Of a stretch of 46,574 nt of DNA, positions 18,272-28,457 are shown piece after piece (the stretch's first letter is position 1; every line of letters starts with the position of its first letter). Origin of the DNA: Chloroflexota bacterium (GTDB lineage: Bacteria; Chloroflexota; Dehalococcoidia; Lucifugimonadales; Lucifugimonadaceae). The stretch spans positions 1 to 46,574 of the forward strand of contig JAQBUX010000003.1 in the NCBI GenBank assembly GCA_027623795.1, read 5' to 3'. The position numbers and the translations under genes were made by a program. The notes under the pieces are model-generated. The model ran no database searches and had not been told where the DNA came from. It was given only the letters and a program-made list of their open reading frames with translations.

Positions 18272-19402
18272 TCACAGCTCGGTGCGGCTAACGATTTTGT
18301 CCGGGTCAAGCGCGTAGCCAAAGCCCGGCCCGGCAGGCGGCGGGAAGTAGCCGTCCACCGGTTCGTAAAAGTCCGAGAAGAAATGCTGCGTGTTTGGATT
18401 GATCCGCACGCCCCACTCGGCGAGCGGGCAGTTGCGCTCGTGGTGTGCGAACAGGATGTGGAGCGCGTTGCGGCACGACTCGTTGCCGTGCGGAACGACC
18501 GACACCCCGTAGGTGGAACAAACGGCGATGATCTTCCGCATCTCGGTGACGCCGCCCGCCCAGATCGGATCAGGCTGGACGATCGTCGGGTTGCCGGTCT
18601 CGATGATGTGGCGCATCTGCCAGCGGTTGTAGAAGTGTTCGCCGAATGCCAGCGGGATGCTCGTAGACTCAGCGAGTTTGCGATGGGCGTCAAGGTCGTC
18701 GAAAGCGAGCGGCTCCTCGATCCATGTGACGTTGTACTCCTCAAGCCCGCGCGCCATCTGTGTTGCCCAGAGAATGGAGTTCGGGCGAGGGTTTGAGAGC
18801 AGCCAATCGCACATGATCTCTACGCCCGGCCCGACCGCCGCCCGAACCGCTTTGACGAGCGCCAGGTTTCCTTCGATACCTTCCCGGCCGTATGTCCCGT
18901 TGTAGGGCAGGTACCACTTCAAAGCGGTGAACCCCTTCTCCACGTACTCGGCGGAAGACTCGGCGGCCGCGACGGGGTCCGTCGAGAAGCCGAGCATGCC
19001 GGCGTAGGCGCGGATGCGCTCCCGAACGGGTCCACCGAGTAGCTCGTAGACCGGAGCATTACGTATCTTGCCTACGAGATCCCATAGGGCCAGATCCAGG
19101 ACGGCTATCAGCGGCAGCCGCTGGCGGATCCAGACATCCGAGTACAGCTTTTCCCAGATCGCCTCCGTGTGCAACGGATTCTCACCGACGAGAAGTTGTC
19201 CCGCCTCCAACACCTCCCGTTCATCACCGTGCGATACGTATTGCAGCCCGCTGAATCCTTCGTCCGTTTCAATCTCAACAAAGGTCTCCCGGTATGGGCG
19301 GGGCGGCCGCGGAGGCATTCCGGTCCGCATGCTGTGGAAGACGGCGATGTCGTCCTGCATGCGCCCCTCAAGTTCAAACACTCGAACGGCGGTGATCTTC
19401 AT
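18272..19402 (-). CDS. Enolase-superfamily protein (mandelate racemase/muconate lactonizing group)
   Basis: A 376-residue two-domain enolase-superfamily enzyme, expected to abstract the proton alpha to a carboxylate with Mg2+ help. Metal ligands are visible as Asp in EIMCDWLL, Glu in WIEEPL and Glu in FGEHFY. The acid/base candidates are the Lys in TALKWYLPYN at the end of strand 2 and the His in VVPHGNES, followed by a C-terminal tail. The KxK motif of racemases is KWY here, so the reaction is more likely a sugar-acid dehydratase type, but the substrate cannot be predicted. The gene lies between modA and modB, an unusual place for a catabolic enzyme. Confidence 0.88.
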   Translation of the reverse strand: MKITAVRVFELEGRMQDDIAVFHSMRTGMPPRPPRPYRETFVEIETDEGFSGLQYVSHGDEREVLEAGQLLVGENPLHTEAIWEKLYSDVWIRQRLPLIAVLDLALWDLVGKIRNAPVYELLGGPVRERIRAYAGMLGFSTDPVAAAESSAEYVEKGFTALKWYLPYNGTYGREGIEGNLALVKAVRAAVGPGVEIMCDWLLSNPRPNSILWATQMARGLEEYNVTWIEEPLAFDDLDAHRKLAESTSIPLAFGEHFYNRWQMRHIIETGNPTIVQPDPIWAGGVTEMRKIIAVCSTYGVSVVPHGNESCRNALHILFAHHERNCPLAEWGVRINPNTQHFFSDFYEPVDGYFPPPAGPGFGYALDPDKIVSRTEL

Positions 19403-19524
19403 CGTGGAATTTCCTTGAGGTGAGCGTGTCAGGGTTGGAGGGCCCCGGCCGGCGGCGAGTCAGTCTAATCGGTACATCGTGTCAGGCGACCGGCAGGCCG
19501 GACGCATCCGGCCCGGATGTTCAG

Positions 19525-20352
19525 TCAGTCAGCTATCGGTTCAAACCCGTGTCTCTCGAACACGGCGCGTCCCTCGTCAGATGCCAGGAAATCGAGGAAT
19601 CGCATGGCCGCCTCAGAACCGCTCGCCCCATCGATCACCGCTGCGGGGTAGACGATCGGGTCGTGAAGCGATTCCGGAATCAGGAGCACGACGTCTACTC
19701 CCGTCGCCGCCGCGTCGGTGGCGTACACGATGCCGAATCGCGCGCTGCCCGTGGCTACGGCGCCGACCGCGGCCCGCACATCCAGCGTCGGTATCACACG
19801 ATCCTCCAACTCGTCCCACAGTCCAGACGCCTCCAACGCTTGCTTCGCGTACTGCCCGGCGGGCGCAAGTTGGGGGTCCGCCAGTGCGATCCGCCCCCCG
19901 ACGTCCACCAGTTCGGCCAGATTAACCAGCCCTGCGGTACCGGAATCGCTTATAACTACGAGTCGGTTCCGAAACAGGTCGATACGGCTACCGGGAAAAA
20001 TGTTGCCAGAGCCTTCAAGCCGGTCCATCGGTGAGGACCCGGCAAAGATCGCGGCGTCTGCCGGCGCTCCCAACTCCGCCTGACGGGCAAGTGTGTTCGA
20101 ACCCCCGAAGCTAAACGCGACCTCGACGCCGGTCTGCGATTCAAACTTCTCACCTGCCTCGACGAGCGCATCCGTCAGCGAGGCGGCCGCAGCGACGAGG
20201 ATCGAGTCGTTTTCCCCACCACCACAGGCGGCGAGGAGCGCGACCATCGCGGCCATCAACCAGAGTCCGATTTGTCGCGTCAATGAATTGTTCCGGTCGT
20301 ATCGTTCGCTCACTTCGTTCGGTTGACCGCATATCGTCCGATATGGCGTCAT
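19525..20352 (-). CDS. modA: Molybdate-type ABC transporter substrate-binding lipoprotein
   Basis: The periplasmic-type oxyanion-binding protein. A hydrophobic segment ending in VALLAACGGG forms a lipobox, so the protein should be lipid-anchored. The mature domain starts ILVAAAASLTDALVEAGEKF, a strong ModA signature, with FSFGGSNTLARQAELGAPAD and a C-terminal FLDFLASDEGRAVFERHGF. The open frame extends to 20385. The ATG at 20352 and a GTG at 20313 (which gives a more usual signal peptide) are candidate starts. It is the first gene of the mod cluster and is divergent from the methyltransferase. Molybdate versus tungstate is unresolved. Confidence 0.9.
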   Translation of the reverse strand: MTPYRTICGQPNEVSERYDRNNSLTRQIGLWLMAAMVALLAACGGGENDSILVAAAASLTDALVEAGEKFESQTGVEVAFSFGGSNTLARQAELGAPADAAIFAGSSPMDRLEGSGNIFPGSRIDLFRNRLVVISDSGTAGLVNLAELVDVGGRIALADPQLAPAGQYAKQALEASGLWDELEDRVIPTLDVRAAVGAVATGSARFGIVYATDAAATGVDVVLLIPESLHDPIVYPAAVIDGASGSEAAMRFLDFLASDEGRAVFERHGFEPIAD

Positions 20353-20503
20353 CTCTAAGAACTGTAGAAAAGCGGTCCCCGGCAAGGTCTGGCACGTTGC
20401 GGCATGATAGGATTGGCTCCTGCGGGGCGCCGGTCCGACAACTGTAATGTCGTTCGTGGGACGAATGGATGCCGGGAACTGCGTCCACCGTCAGGAGAGT
20501 CCC

Positions 20504-21328
20504 TTGGCTCAGACAGCTCAAGGCTATTCGTTCGCCAAGTTTGCCAGCCTGGACTTCTACACGGAAGTCAACATCGCCACGCTTGACCTCGCGGAGATCG
20601 GCAAACATCACAGGATTGTCGACCTCAGCTGTGGGAACGGCGGCATCACAAAGTTGATCCTCGAAAGGCTCGAGGACGCCAAACAGACCGTCATTTTCGC
20701 CATCGATCACTCCGCGTCAGCTTTGCGCGACGCGAAGGCGAACATCGGCGAGCGTACAGACGCCGCCATCAAGTACATCCAGGGCGAGGTCCAGAACCTG
20801 TCGGAGCTGCTTGGCGAAAAAGTTGACTCGGTCGTGTACTTCAACGCCATCCACTACGTGCCCGACAAGTTGTCGCTGCTCAAACAGATCAGGGAAGCGA
20901 TCAAGCCGGGCGGAACCTTTGTCTTCAACAGCTCCTTCTTCAAAGGCGCCCACCCCGAAGAGACGGATGTGTTCGCTCGCAAGTGGATGATGCGTTCGCT
21001 CCGCATGCTGAAACGCGACCACGGTCTGCGCCCAATCCGGTCCGATAAAACCGAGGCCCGCCAGCAGCTCACTCCGGAGGAGTACGAGCAGCTTCTTCGA
21101 GAAGGTGGGTTCAAGATCGCGGCTGAAGAGATTCACCGCATCGAAGTCCCGATCGACGGCTGGTATGACATCAGCGGGTTCCAGGACTTCATCGAAGGCG
21201 TCATGCCCGGCGTTCCGTTGGATATCGCCCGCGATTGCCTCCAGAGGGCGTGCAAGGAAACATGGGACGAGATGGGACTGGAGACGGTCCCACGGAACTG
21301 GATGCTGGTAGTAGCGTCCAGGGAGTAG
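20504..21328 (+). CDS. Class I SAM-dependent methyltransferase
   Basis: A Rossmann-fold methyltransferase of about 274 residues. Motif I is VDLSCGNGGITKLILERL, with an acidic residue following at FAIDHSASALRDAKANIG. Motif IV-like VVYFNAIHYVPDKLSLLKQI and the IKPGGTFVFNSSFF segment complete the fold. The open frame starts at 20447, but a TTG at 20504 has AGGAG 6 nt upstream and removes a non-conserved leader, so I prefer it. The acceptor molecule is unknown. A long C-terminal region, about 100 residues with no recognised motif, may bind substrate. A strong terminator follows. Confidence 0.85.
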   Translation: MAQTAQGYSFAKFASLDFYTEVNIATLDLAEIGKHHRIVDLSCGNGGITKLILERLEDAKQTVIFAIDHSASALRDAKANIGERTDAAIKYIQGEVQNLSELLGEKVDSVVYFNAIHYVPDKLSLLKQIREAIKPGGTFVFNSSFFKGAHPEETDVFARKWMMRSLRMLKRDHGLRPIRSDKTEARQQLTPEEYEQLLREGGFKIAAEEIHRIEVPIDGWYDISGFQDFIEGVMPGVPLDIARDCLQRACKETWDEMGLETVPRNWMLVVASRE

Positions 21329-21356
21329 GGCGGCCCGAATAGTTCAATAAAGACAG

Positions 21357-21383
21357 CGCCCCGGTTAATGGCCGGGGCGTTTT
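21357..21383. terminator. Intrinsic terminator between methyltransferase and carB
   Basis: An 8-bp perfect GC-rich stem (CGCCCCGG with CCGGGGCG) with a 7-nt loop is followed by TTTT on the plus strand. It ends the methyltransferase transcript. As it lies between convergent genes, the same hairpin could also slow readthrough from carB. Confidence 0.85.
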
Positions 21384-21420
21384 CGCGCCTGGGCCGACCC
21401 GACAACCAAGACCGTCTTAA

Positions 21421-24400
21421 CTACCGGTCCAGGTACTCGCCGAGGCTCATGACGTTGTAGACCTGTTCGCCGCGTGAAAGGCTCTCAACCGCAGCGCGCG
21501 CCGTGTCTATGGACGTGAAGATCGGCACCCGCCTCTCTGCTGCGGCGCGGCGGATGTGGAAGCCGTCCTGTAAGATCGACCGGTCGCCCGTGACCGTGTT
21601 CACCACCGCCCCGACCGACCCATCCTCGATGATATCGACCACGTTGGGATGACCCTCGGAGAGCCGTTTCTCGATCGCCGTCACAGGTAGCCCTGCTGAC
21701 CTGATCAACTCGGCGGTGCCGGCGGTCGCGTACAAAGGGTGCCCATTTTCGATGAGGGAGCGGACGAAGGGCAATGCGGTCGCTTTGTCGTTGTCTGCGA
21801 TGCTTAACAACACGGAGGTCCCTTCAGGAATCGCCATCCCACTTGCGATTAGCGCCTTGGTCACCGCGCCGCGGTACTCGGTATCGATGCCCATCACCTC
21901 TCCGGTGGACTTCATCTCCGGACCGAGGAAAGTGTCGACCCCCGCAAGTTTCGACATCGAGAACACCGGCGCCTTTACCGCCACCAGATTGCGCCTCGGC
22001 GCCAGCCCCGGCGTGTAGCCCTGCTCCCTGATCGAGCGCCCACGCATCACGTTGACGCCGATCTCGATCATCGGCACGCGCGTCACCTTGGAGATGAACG
22101 GTATCGTCCGGCTGGATCGAGGGTTCACCTCGATGATGTAGACCTCAGATTCAGCTCCGCCGCGGCCGGTGCCGGTCTCCCCGAGCGATCGATATGCGCC
22201 ACTTCCCGTGATCACGAACTGGATGTTCATCAGTCCGCGAATACCGAGCGCAACACCAATCCGTCGCGTGTAGTCGACCACCGTATCGACCTCAGACTCC
22301 GTCATGCTGAGCGCCGGATACACGGCCATTGAGTCGCCGGAATGAACACCGGCGCGTTCGATGTGCTGCATGACGCCGGGTATGAGGACGTCCTCGCCGT
22401 CGCAAACGGCGTCCACCTCGACCTCGATCCCCTCAAGGTACCGGTCGACGAGGATCGGCTGTCCCTGCGGCGCGCCGATGGCGGCAAGGTTGCTGAAGTA
22501 CCTCACGAGCTCGGTGGCGTTCTGGATGATCTCCATCGCACGCCCGCCCAGGACGTAACTCGGCCGCACAAGCACCGGATAGCCGATGTTGTCCGCTATC
22601 TGAAGGGCGTCCTCTGCGGTCATGGCCGTGCCGCCGGGTGGCAACGGGATTCCGACCTCGGCCGCCAGGTCTTCAAAACGACCGCGGTCCGATGCCTGGT
22701 CGATTGTCGAGGCCGATGATCCAAGTATCGGCATGCCAGCCACGTCCAGCCCCTGCGACAGGTTGATCGCCGTCTGGCCCCCGAACTGCACGATCGTGGG
22801 CGTGAGCGCGCCGTCGCCATTTTCGCTCGGTGGCAACGACATCCCGGACTCGTTCTCGATGATGTCGCGCACCGACTCGTCGTCGAGCGGCTCGAAATAC
22901 AGGCGGTCGGACGTGTCGAAATCGGTCGAAACCGTCTCCGGGTTTGAGTTCACCATCACGGCCGCTACACCGCCACGCTGCAACGCCCATGCGGCATGGA
23001 CCGAGCAGTAGTCGAACTCGATCCCCTGGCCGATCCTTATCGGACCGCTGCCAAGAACGATCGCCTTCTCGCCCGCCATCGGCAGCGCTTCGTTCTCCTC
23101 CTCGTAGGTCGAGTAGAAGTACGGGGTTTCCGCCTCGAACTCACCCGCACACGTGTCCACCATCTTGTAGACCGGCCGGAGCCCCCACTGGATGCGCTGC
23201 GACCTGACCTGCTCCGGCAGCAGGTCGGAAAGAGTGCCGACCTGCGCATCTGAGAAGCCGAGCCGCTTCGCCTCCCTCAGCAATCCCGGGGTCAGGTCCT
23301 CGGCGAGCAGGCGCCGCTCCATCGAAGTGATCCTGTTCAGGGCGCGCGTAAACCAGGGGTCGACCCCCGTCAGTTCTGATACCTCTTCCGGCGTCCAGCC
23401 TCGGCGCAGAGCGGCGGCCAGTTTCCAGATCCGGTTATCGTCGGGACCAAGATCGAAATTGCCGTTCTCCCACTCGGGGTCCTGCCACAGCAAAGATCGG
23501 CCGCCGACCTCCAGAGATCGGACCGCCTTTTGCAGCGCGGCCTCGAAGGTGCGGTCGATCGCCATCACCTCGCCGGTCGCCTTCATCTGGGTGCCGAGAG
23601 TACGGTCGCCGGTCGGAAACTTGTCGAAGGGCCAGCGCGGAATTTTGACGACGCAGTAGTCAAGCGCGGGCTCGAAAGCCGCAGAGGTCCGCGAGGTCAC
23701 GGCGTTCGGGATTTCGTGAAGCGTCTTGCCCAGAGCGATCTTCGCTGCGACGCGTGCGATCGGGTAGCCCGTCGCCTTCGAGGCCAGCGCGGAGGACCGG
23801 CTAACCCGTGGATTTACCTCGATGACGTAGTAGTGGGGTGAGCCTTCAGGGATCGCGGGCAGCGTCGCTTCGACATCGGCGCCCGGCCGCAACGCCAGTT
23901 GGACGTTGCAACCACCCTCGATGCCAAGCCCCCGGATTATGTTTAACGACGCCGTCCGGAGCATCTGGTACTCCTTGTCGGACAGGGTCTGGCTTGGTGC
24001 GACGACTATCGAGTCACCGGTGTGGACCCCCATCGGGTCCAGATTCTCCATGTTGCAGATCGTGACGGTATTGTCCTCGCCGTCACGCATCACCTCGTAC
24101 TCGACCTCTTTCCAGCCGACGAGGGACTTTTCGATCAACACCTGTCCCACGAGGCTCGCGCTCAACCCGCCCGCCGATATCTCTCGTAATGCGACCTCGT
24201 CAGCGGCGACGCCTCCACCCGTCCCACCAAGGGTGTAAGCGGGCCGGACGACGACCGGGTAGCCGATCTTCTCCGCCGCCAACACTGCGTCTTCGATCGA
24301 CTCCACGGCGTCCGAAGGAGGCACCGGTTCGCCGAGCCGCCTCATCAAGTCCCGGAACTGCTCCCGGTCCTCCGCCATTTGGATCGAAGCGATCTGCGTG

Positions 24401-24747
24401 CCAAGGACACGGACGTTGTACTTTTCAAGAACGCCGGCCTCCGACAGCTCCACAGCCAGGTTCAGCCCGGTCTGGCCGCCGAGAGTCGGCAAGATGCCGT
24501 CCGGGCGCTCCCGCTCGATGATGCGCGACACAACGGCGACCGTTAGCGGCTCGATGTAGACGCGGTCGGCCACGTCCTCGTCTGTCATGATCGTCGCCGG
24601 GTTGGAGTTGACGAGAACGACCTCGACACCCTCCTCACGCAGCGACTTACACGCCTGCGTGCCGGCGTAGTCGAACTCAGCAGCCTGGCCGATAACGATC
24701 GGCCCGGAGCCGATAACGAGGACTTTTTGGCGGGTGGATGTGCTCAA
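21421..24747 (-). CDS. carB: Carbamoyl-phosphate synthase large subunit
   Basis: The 1108-residue ATP-dependent synthase makes carbamoyl phosphate from bicarbonate, ATP and ammonia delivered by CarA. Both ATP-grasp halves are present: the N half starts [20 protein letters not shown] and the second begins at about residue 560 with [20 protein letters not shown]. The C-terminal MGS-like allosteric domain occupies about residues 960-1108. The start is a TTG with AAAGGTG just upstream. No internal disruption is visible. It is the last gene of the pyr operon, 22 bp after carA. Confidence 0.97.
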   Translation of the reverse strand: MSTSTRQKVLVIGSGPIVIGQAAEFDYAGTQACKSLREEGVEVVLVNSNPATIMTDEDVADRVYIEPLTVAVVSRIIERERPDGILPTLGGQTGLNLAVELSEAGVLEKYNVRVLGTQIASIQMAEDREQFRDLMRRLGEPVPPSDAVESIEDAVLAAEKIGYPVVVRPAYTLGGTGGGVAADEVALREISAGGLSASLVGQVLIEKSLVGWKEVEYEVMRDGEDNTVTICNMENLDPMGVHTGDSIVVAPSQTLSDKEYQMLRTASLNIIRGLGIEGGCNVQLALRPGADVEATLPAIPEGSPHYYVIEVNPRVSRSSALASKATGYPIARVAAKIALGKTLHEIPNAVTSRTSAAFEPALDYCVVKIPRWPFDKFPTGDRTLGTQMKATGEVMAIDRTFEAALQKAVRSLEVGGRSLLWQDPEWENGNFDLGPDDNRIWKLAAALRRGWTPEEVSELTGVDPWFTRALNRITSMERRLLAEDLTPGLLREAKRLGFSDAQVGTLSDLLPEQVRSQRIQWGLRPVYKMVDTCAGEFEAETPYFYSTYEEENEALPMAGEKAIVLGSGPIRIGQGIEFDYCSVHAAWALQRGGVAAVMVNSNPETVSTDFDTSDRLYFEPLDDESVRDIIENESGMSLPPSENGDGALTPTIVQFGGQTAINLSQGLDVAGMPILGSSASTIDQASDRGRFEDLAAEVGIPLPPGGTAMTAEDALQIADNIGYPVLVRPSYVLGGRAMEIIQNATELVRYFSNLAAIGAPQGQPILVDRYLEGIEVEVDAVCDGEDVLIPGVMQHIERAGVHSGDSMAVYPALSMTESEVDTVVDYTRRIGVALGIRGLMNIQFVITGSGAYRSLGETGTGRGGAESEVYIIEVNPRSSRTIPFISKVTRVPMIEIGVNVMRGRSIREQGYTPGLAPRRNLVAVKAPVFSMSKLAGVDTFLGPEMKSTGEVMGIDTEYRGAVTKALIASGMAIPEGTSVLLSIADNDKATALPFVRSLIENGHPLYATAGTAELIRSAGLPVTAIEKRLSEGHPNVVDIIEDGSVGAVVNTVTGDRSILQDGFHIRRAAAERRVPIFTSIDTARAAVESLSRGEQVYNVMSLGEYLDR

Positions 24748-24769
24748 ACGTCACCTTTCTTGGTCGAGT

Positions 24770-26020
24770 TCACAACAGGTTCCGGGTGTCGAATAATTCG
24801 GTCCGCTGTGTCCCGTCTTCCGGTGAGAAACGGGGCATCTGTCGATTTCGTTGCGCGCTTGAGGTACGCCAGATGTCCCCTCTCCCGCTGGCAGAGGGGG
24901 TGCGTTTCGCATCTGCAACCATCTCCACAAACCGGTCGAACAGGTACTCGGCGTCCCGCGGACCCGGCGATGCTTCTGAGTGGTACTGGATCGTCATGAT
25001 CGGCAGCGTCTTGTGTCGCAGCCCTTCCACCGTGTCGTCGCTCAGGTCCCGATGCGTCACCATCATCTCGTCCGAGAGTCCATCCCGGGACACGGCGTAC
25101 CCGTGGTTTTGCGCCGTCACGTAAACCCGGCCTGACTCGTCGTCCATGACGGAGTGGTTGCCTCCGCGGTGTCCGAACTTGAGCTTGAACGTCTCCGCCC
25201 CGAACGCCCGCGCAATCACCTGATGGCCAAGGCATATCCCGAACATCGGTACCCGATCTGAGAGCGACTTCGCCAGATCGACGACCGAGTCCAGAAACAC
25301 AGGGTCGCCGGGACCGGGCGAAAGCAACACACCGTCCGGCTCCAGCGCCATGACCTGCTCGGCCGTCACGTCCATCGGCGTCACCGTTACCCGGCACCCG
25401 CGCTTCTCGAGATTGCGGAGGATGTTGTGCTTCACGCCGAGATCGACGACCACCACATGCGGCCGTCCATCTCCGGCGGCGGTCCCGGCGCCGTCCCACG
25501 TATAAATCTCTGACGTCGATACATTCGTCACGACGTCAAACTCGCCGTAGCGCGGGGCAGCCCCGATCTGCTTCAACCCGTACTCGACGTCTTCCTCAGC
25601 GGTAATCAAACCCATCATCACGCCGTGTGATCTCAGCTTCCGCGTGATCGCGCGCGTATCCACACCTGAAATACCGGGGATGCCGTTTTCCGCCAGGAAC
25701 TCGTCGATCGTTGACTTGCTGTCACGATGGCTCGGGAGATCGCAATCGGAGCGCACGACGAATCCGCGCACCTGGATGCGCTTCGATTCCCAATCGTCGT
25801 CGTTCACGCCGTAATTGCCGATCAACGGATAGGTCGGGATCAGAATCTGGCCGCCGTAGGACGGGTCGGTCAGCATCTCCTGATAGCCCGTCATCGAGGT
25901 ATTGAACACGACCTCGCCCGTGGCCTCTCCGTCTGCCCCGAGCCGGGCGCCGCGATATACAGACCCATCCTCCAGGACAAGGTACGCGGAGAGCCGTGCC
26001 GCTTGCGATCTAGCCGGCAT
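24770..26020 (-). CDS. carA: Carbamoyl-phosphate synthase small subunit with a C-terminal extension
   Basis: The glutaminase subunit feeding ammonia to CarB. The class I amidotransferase nucleophile is the Cys in FGICLGHQVIARAFG, and the His-Glu dyad is in IQYHSEASPGPRD. The N-terminal domain begins SAYLVLEDGSVYRGARLG. The natural end of the domain is at about EYLFDRFVEMV, but the frame continues for about 45 residues through a palindromic repeat (PSASGRGD) to a non-conserved tail. The likely start is the ATG at 26020, overlapping the end of pyrC by 11 bp. The tail looks like a repeat insertion that moved the stop codon. Confidence 0.95.
   Translation of the reverse strand: MPARSQAARLSAYLVLEDGSVYRGARLGADGEATGEVVFNTSMTGYQEMLTDPSYGGQILIPTYPLIGNYGVNDDDWESKRIQVRGFVVRSDCDLPSHRDSKSTIDEFLAENGIPGISGVDTRAITRKLRSHGVMMGLITAEEDVEYGLKQIGAAPRYGEFDVVTNVSTSEIYTWDGAGTAAGDGRPHVVVVDLGVKHNILRNLEKRGCRVTVTPMDVTAEQVMALEPDGVLLSPGPGDPVFLDSVVDLAKSLSDRVPMFGICLGHQVIARAFGAETFKLKFGHRGGNHSVMDDESGRVYVTAQNHGYAVSRDGLSDEMMVTHRDLSDDTVEGLRHKTLPIMTIQYHSEASPGPRDAEYLFDRFVEMVADAKRTPSASGRGDIWRTSSAQRNRQMPRFSPEDGTQRTELFDTRNLL
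24877..24899. repeat. Palindromic repeat fragment in the carA 3' end
   Basis: A 23-bp near-palindrome with arms CCCCTCT and AGAGGGG around GCTGGC-like centre. It matches the terminal palindrome of repeat A at 4511-4573. It is read in frame as part of the carA tail. Confidence 0.5.
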
Positions 26021-27353
26021 GAGCGCGGGCCTCGTGTACCACTTCACCGGCGTACAGGGTCGTTACTACACGGCCCTTCAAAGTCGTACCCGACAGCGGC
26101 GTGTTCTTGCCTTTCGAGAAAAACGCGGTCGGATCTACCGTCCACTTGGCGTTGGGGTCGAGTACGACCACGTCGGCCGGAAACCCGGGCTTCAGGGTTC
26201 CGAGGTTCATTCCCAGAAACCGCGCCGGGGCGGCGGTCATACGCTCGATCAGATCTTCCAGCGACAGACTTCCGGCGTGAACCGGGACCATGCACGAGCC
26301 GAACGCCGTTTCGATATTGCTGATGCCGTGCGCCGCCTCCTGGTAAGTGCACTCCTTGTCCACCGTGGCGTGCGGCGCGTGATCGGTGGCGATCATGTCG
26401 ATCGTCCCATCGGCGAGCCCCTCCACCACAGCGTCTACATCGTCCTGCGTGCGTAACGGAGGGTTCACCTTGGTGTTCGTGTCGTACGCCTTTGTGGTCA
26501 GAGCGCCGTCGTCCGGCATCGCCCCGCCCAGTCCGTACACCCACGCCTCCGTGATGCTCACGTGGTGCGGCGTCGCCTCGGCCGTGACGCGCAGACCGCG
26601 CTCCTTCGCCCGCCGCACCGCCTCGACAGACCTGCGCGTGCTCAGGTGCGCGACATGCAGCCGCCCGCCGGTCAGTTCGGCCAGGGCGATGTCGCGCTCC
26701 ACCATCACCGACTCGGCCTCCGACGGCACACCTGACAGCCCCAGATGTGACGCGATCACGCCCATCTGCATCTGGCCGGCGCCCGCGATCGACGGCTCTT
26801 CGCAGTGGTTGATGATCGGCAGACCGGTAATCTGCGAATAAGTGAGCGCCTGCCGCATCAGGTTCGGGTCCGCCACCGGGCTGCCGTCGTCCGAGAAACC
26901 GATAACCCCGGAGTCCGCAAGCTCCGCCATCTCGACGAGTTGCACACCCGCCCGTCCCACGGTCACCGCGCCGATAGCAAGAACTCGAACGACTCCTTGC
27001 TCACGGCCCAATCTCAAAACAAACTCGATGGTGGAGGCGTTGTCCTGGGCGGGCTCGGTGTTGGGCATCGCGCAGATCGTCGTGAAACCGCCGGCCGCCG
27101 CCGCACGTGTCCCGGTGGCTACCGTCTCCTTGTGCTCCAGCCCCGGCTCGCGAAGATGCGTGTGGACGTCGATGAATCCGGGCGCCACGACCAGGCCCGA
27201 TGCGTCGATCTCTTCATAGCCTTCTGACGCCGCGCCCGGAGTCCCTGTGACGGCCTCGACCACGCCGTCCTTGAGCAGGACGTTTGCCACCCGGTCGATG
27301 CCCTGCGCCGGGTCGATGACACGCCCGCCCGTGATTGCGATCGGCTTACTCAC
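26010..27353 (-). CDS. pyrC: Dihydroorotase
   Basis: A zinc-dependent amidohydrolase that cyclises carbamoyl-aspartate to dihydroorotate. The first metal-binding motif is DVHTHLREPG. The other expected parts are present: AMPNTEPAQDN, PIINHCEEPS, the HVAHLST histidine and the catalytic Asp in IATDHAPHA. The C-terminal beta-strand domain (about 390-440) carries the usual LGTLKPGFPADVVVLDP. The 447-residue length is typical of the type I (PyrC/AllB-like) group. It starts at a GTG that overlaps the pyrB stop by 8 bp and is overlapped by carA. Confidence 0.96.
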   Translation of the reverse strand: MSKPIAITGGRVIDPAQGIDRVANVLLKDGVVEAVTGTPGAASEGYEEIDASGLVVAPGFIDVHTHLREPGLEHKETVATGTRAAAAGGFTTICAMPNTEPAQDNASTIEFVLRLGREQGVVRVLAIGAVTVGRAGVQLVEMAELADSGVIGFSDDGSPVADPNLMRQALTYSQITGLPIINHCEEPSIAGAGQMQMGVIASHLGLSGVPSEAESVMVERDIALAELTGGRLHVAHLSTRRSVEAVRRAKERGLRVTAEATPHHVSITEAWVYGLGGAMPDDGALTTKAYDTNTKVNPPLRTQDDVDAVVEGLADGTIDMIATDHAPHATVDKECTYQEAAHGISNIETAFGSCMVPVHAGSLSLEDLIERMTAAPARFLGMNLGTLKPGFPADVVVLDPNAKWTVDPTAFFSKGKNTPLSGTTLKGRVVTTLYAGEVVHEARAHAG

Positions 27354-28455
27354 CGTTTCGTGACCTCGCGCACAACATGTAGAGCACCGCCATCCGTATG
27401 GCGACGCCGTTGCTCACCTGTTCCTCGATCACGGCCTGCGCACCGTGGGCCACGTCCGAGCTGATCTCGATGCCCTCGTTCATCGGGCCGGGGTGCATCA
27501 GAAGCGCCCCCGAGTTGGCGATCGCCAACCGGTCTGCCGTGATCCCGTACAGACGCGAGTACTCCCTCAGGTCCGGCAAGTTGCCAGAGTCTTGCCGCTC
27601 CCGCTGAATCCGGAGCGCCATCACCACATCTGCGCCCTCAAGCGCCTCCTCGACGCGGTCGACAACTCTTACACCCGTAAATGTCGAGTTCTCGGTCTGT
27701 CTTGTATCGCCATTCGTGCCGGGTCGCAATCCATATGGCAGCAGTGTCGGCGGTCCGCAGACAACAACCTCGGCGCCCATCTTGCGCAGTCCCCACACAT
27801 CTGAACGTGCCACGCGGGAGAAGTGGAGGTCGCCGATGATCGCGACCTTGCGTCCGGCGATACCGCCCAGGTGGCGGCGCATCGTGTACAGGTCCAGGAG
27901 TGACTGAGTCGGGTGGGCGTGCGTCCCGTCGCCGGCGTTTACGACGCCCGCCTCGATATGAGACGCAACGAAGTACGGAGCGCCGGAATGGGGGTGGCGG
28001 ATGACGAGGACGTCGATCTTCATCGCCTCAAGCGTGCGCACCGTGTTTAGCAGCGACTCGCCTTTGGCGACGCTGCTCGCGGACGCGGTCACGTTGATCA
28101 CGTCCGCTCCGAGCACTTTGCCCGCCTGTTCAAACGAAACCCGTGTGCGCGTGCTGTTCTCGTAGAACAGCGTCAGAATCGTTTTGCCCCTCAAGGTCGG
28201 GGTCTTGCGCACGTCTCTCGACAGCACCTCGTTCATGCCGTCAGCCGATTGCAAGATGTGTTCGATCTCTTCGCGGGAGAAGTCATCCAGGTCAAGGACA
28301 TGACGCCGGGAACCGGAGAGCCCGCCGAACATGGGCGGCTGGCTACCGCGCGTGCTGTCCGGGCTTTGCCGGGCCGTCGTGATCGAGGAGTCGCTTCCGG
28401 GATGGCCTTCTACAGACCGTTCCGGGGACGATGTTGCGGTACGGGTACGCGCCAT
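27346..28455 (-). CDS. pyrB: Aspartate carbamoyltransferase catalytic subunit
   Basis: It condenses carbamoyl phosphate with aspartate. The carbamoyl-phosphate loop is FYENSTRTRVSFEQAG, and the second-substrate segments are NAGDGTHAHPTQSLLD and the C-terminal LLMHPGPMNEGIEI. An N-terminal leader of about 40 residues, rich in Ser, Thr and Arg, is not found in the family, so translation may start at the ATG around residue 42 (MFGGLSGSRRHVLDLDDF). No pyrI regulatory subunit is present here. The gene begins 2 bp after pyrR. Confidence 0.95.
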   Translation of the reverse strand: MARTRTATSSPERSVEGHPGSDSSITTARQSPDSTRGSQPPMFGGLSGSRRHVLDLDDFSREEIEHILQSADGMNEVLSRDVRKTPTLRGKTILTLFYENSTRTRVSFEQAGKVLGADVINVTASASSVAKGESLLNTVRTLEAMKIDVLVIRHPHSGAPYFVASHIEAGVVNAGDGTHAHPTQSLLDLYTMRRHLGGIAGRKVAIIGDLHFSRVARSDVWGLRKMGAEVVVCGPPTLLPYGLRPGTNGDTRQTENSTFTGVRVVDRVEEALEGADVVMALRIQRERQDSGNLPDLREYSRLYGITADRLAIANSGALLMHPGPMNEGIEISSDVAHGAQAVIEEQVSNGVAIRMAVLYMLCARSRNGE

Positions 28456-28457
28456 GA

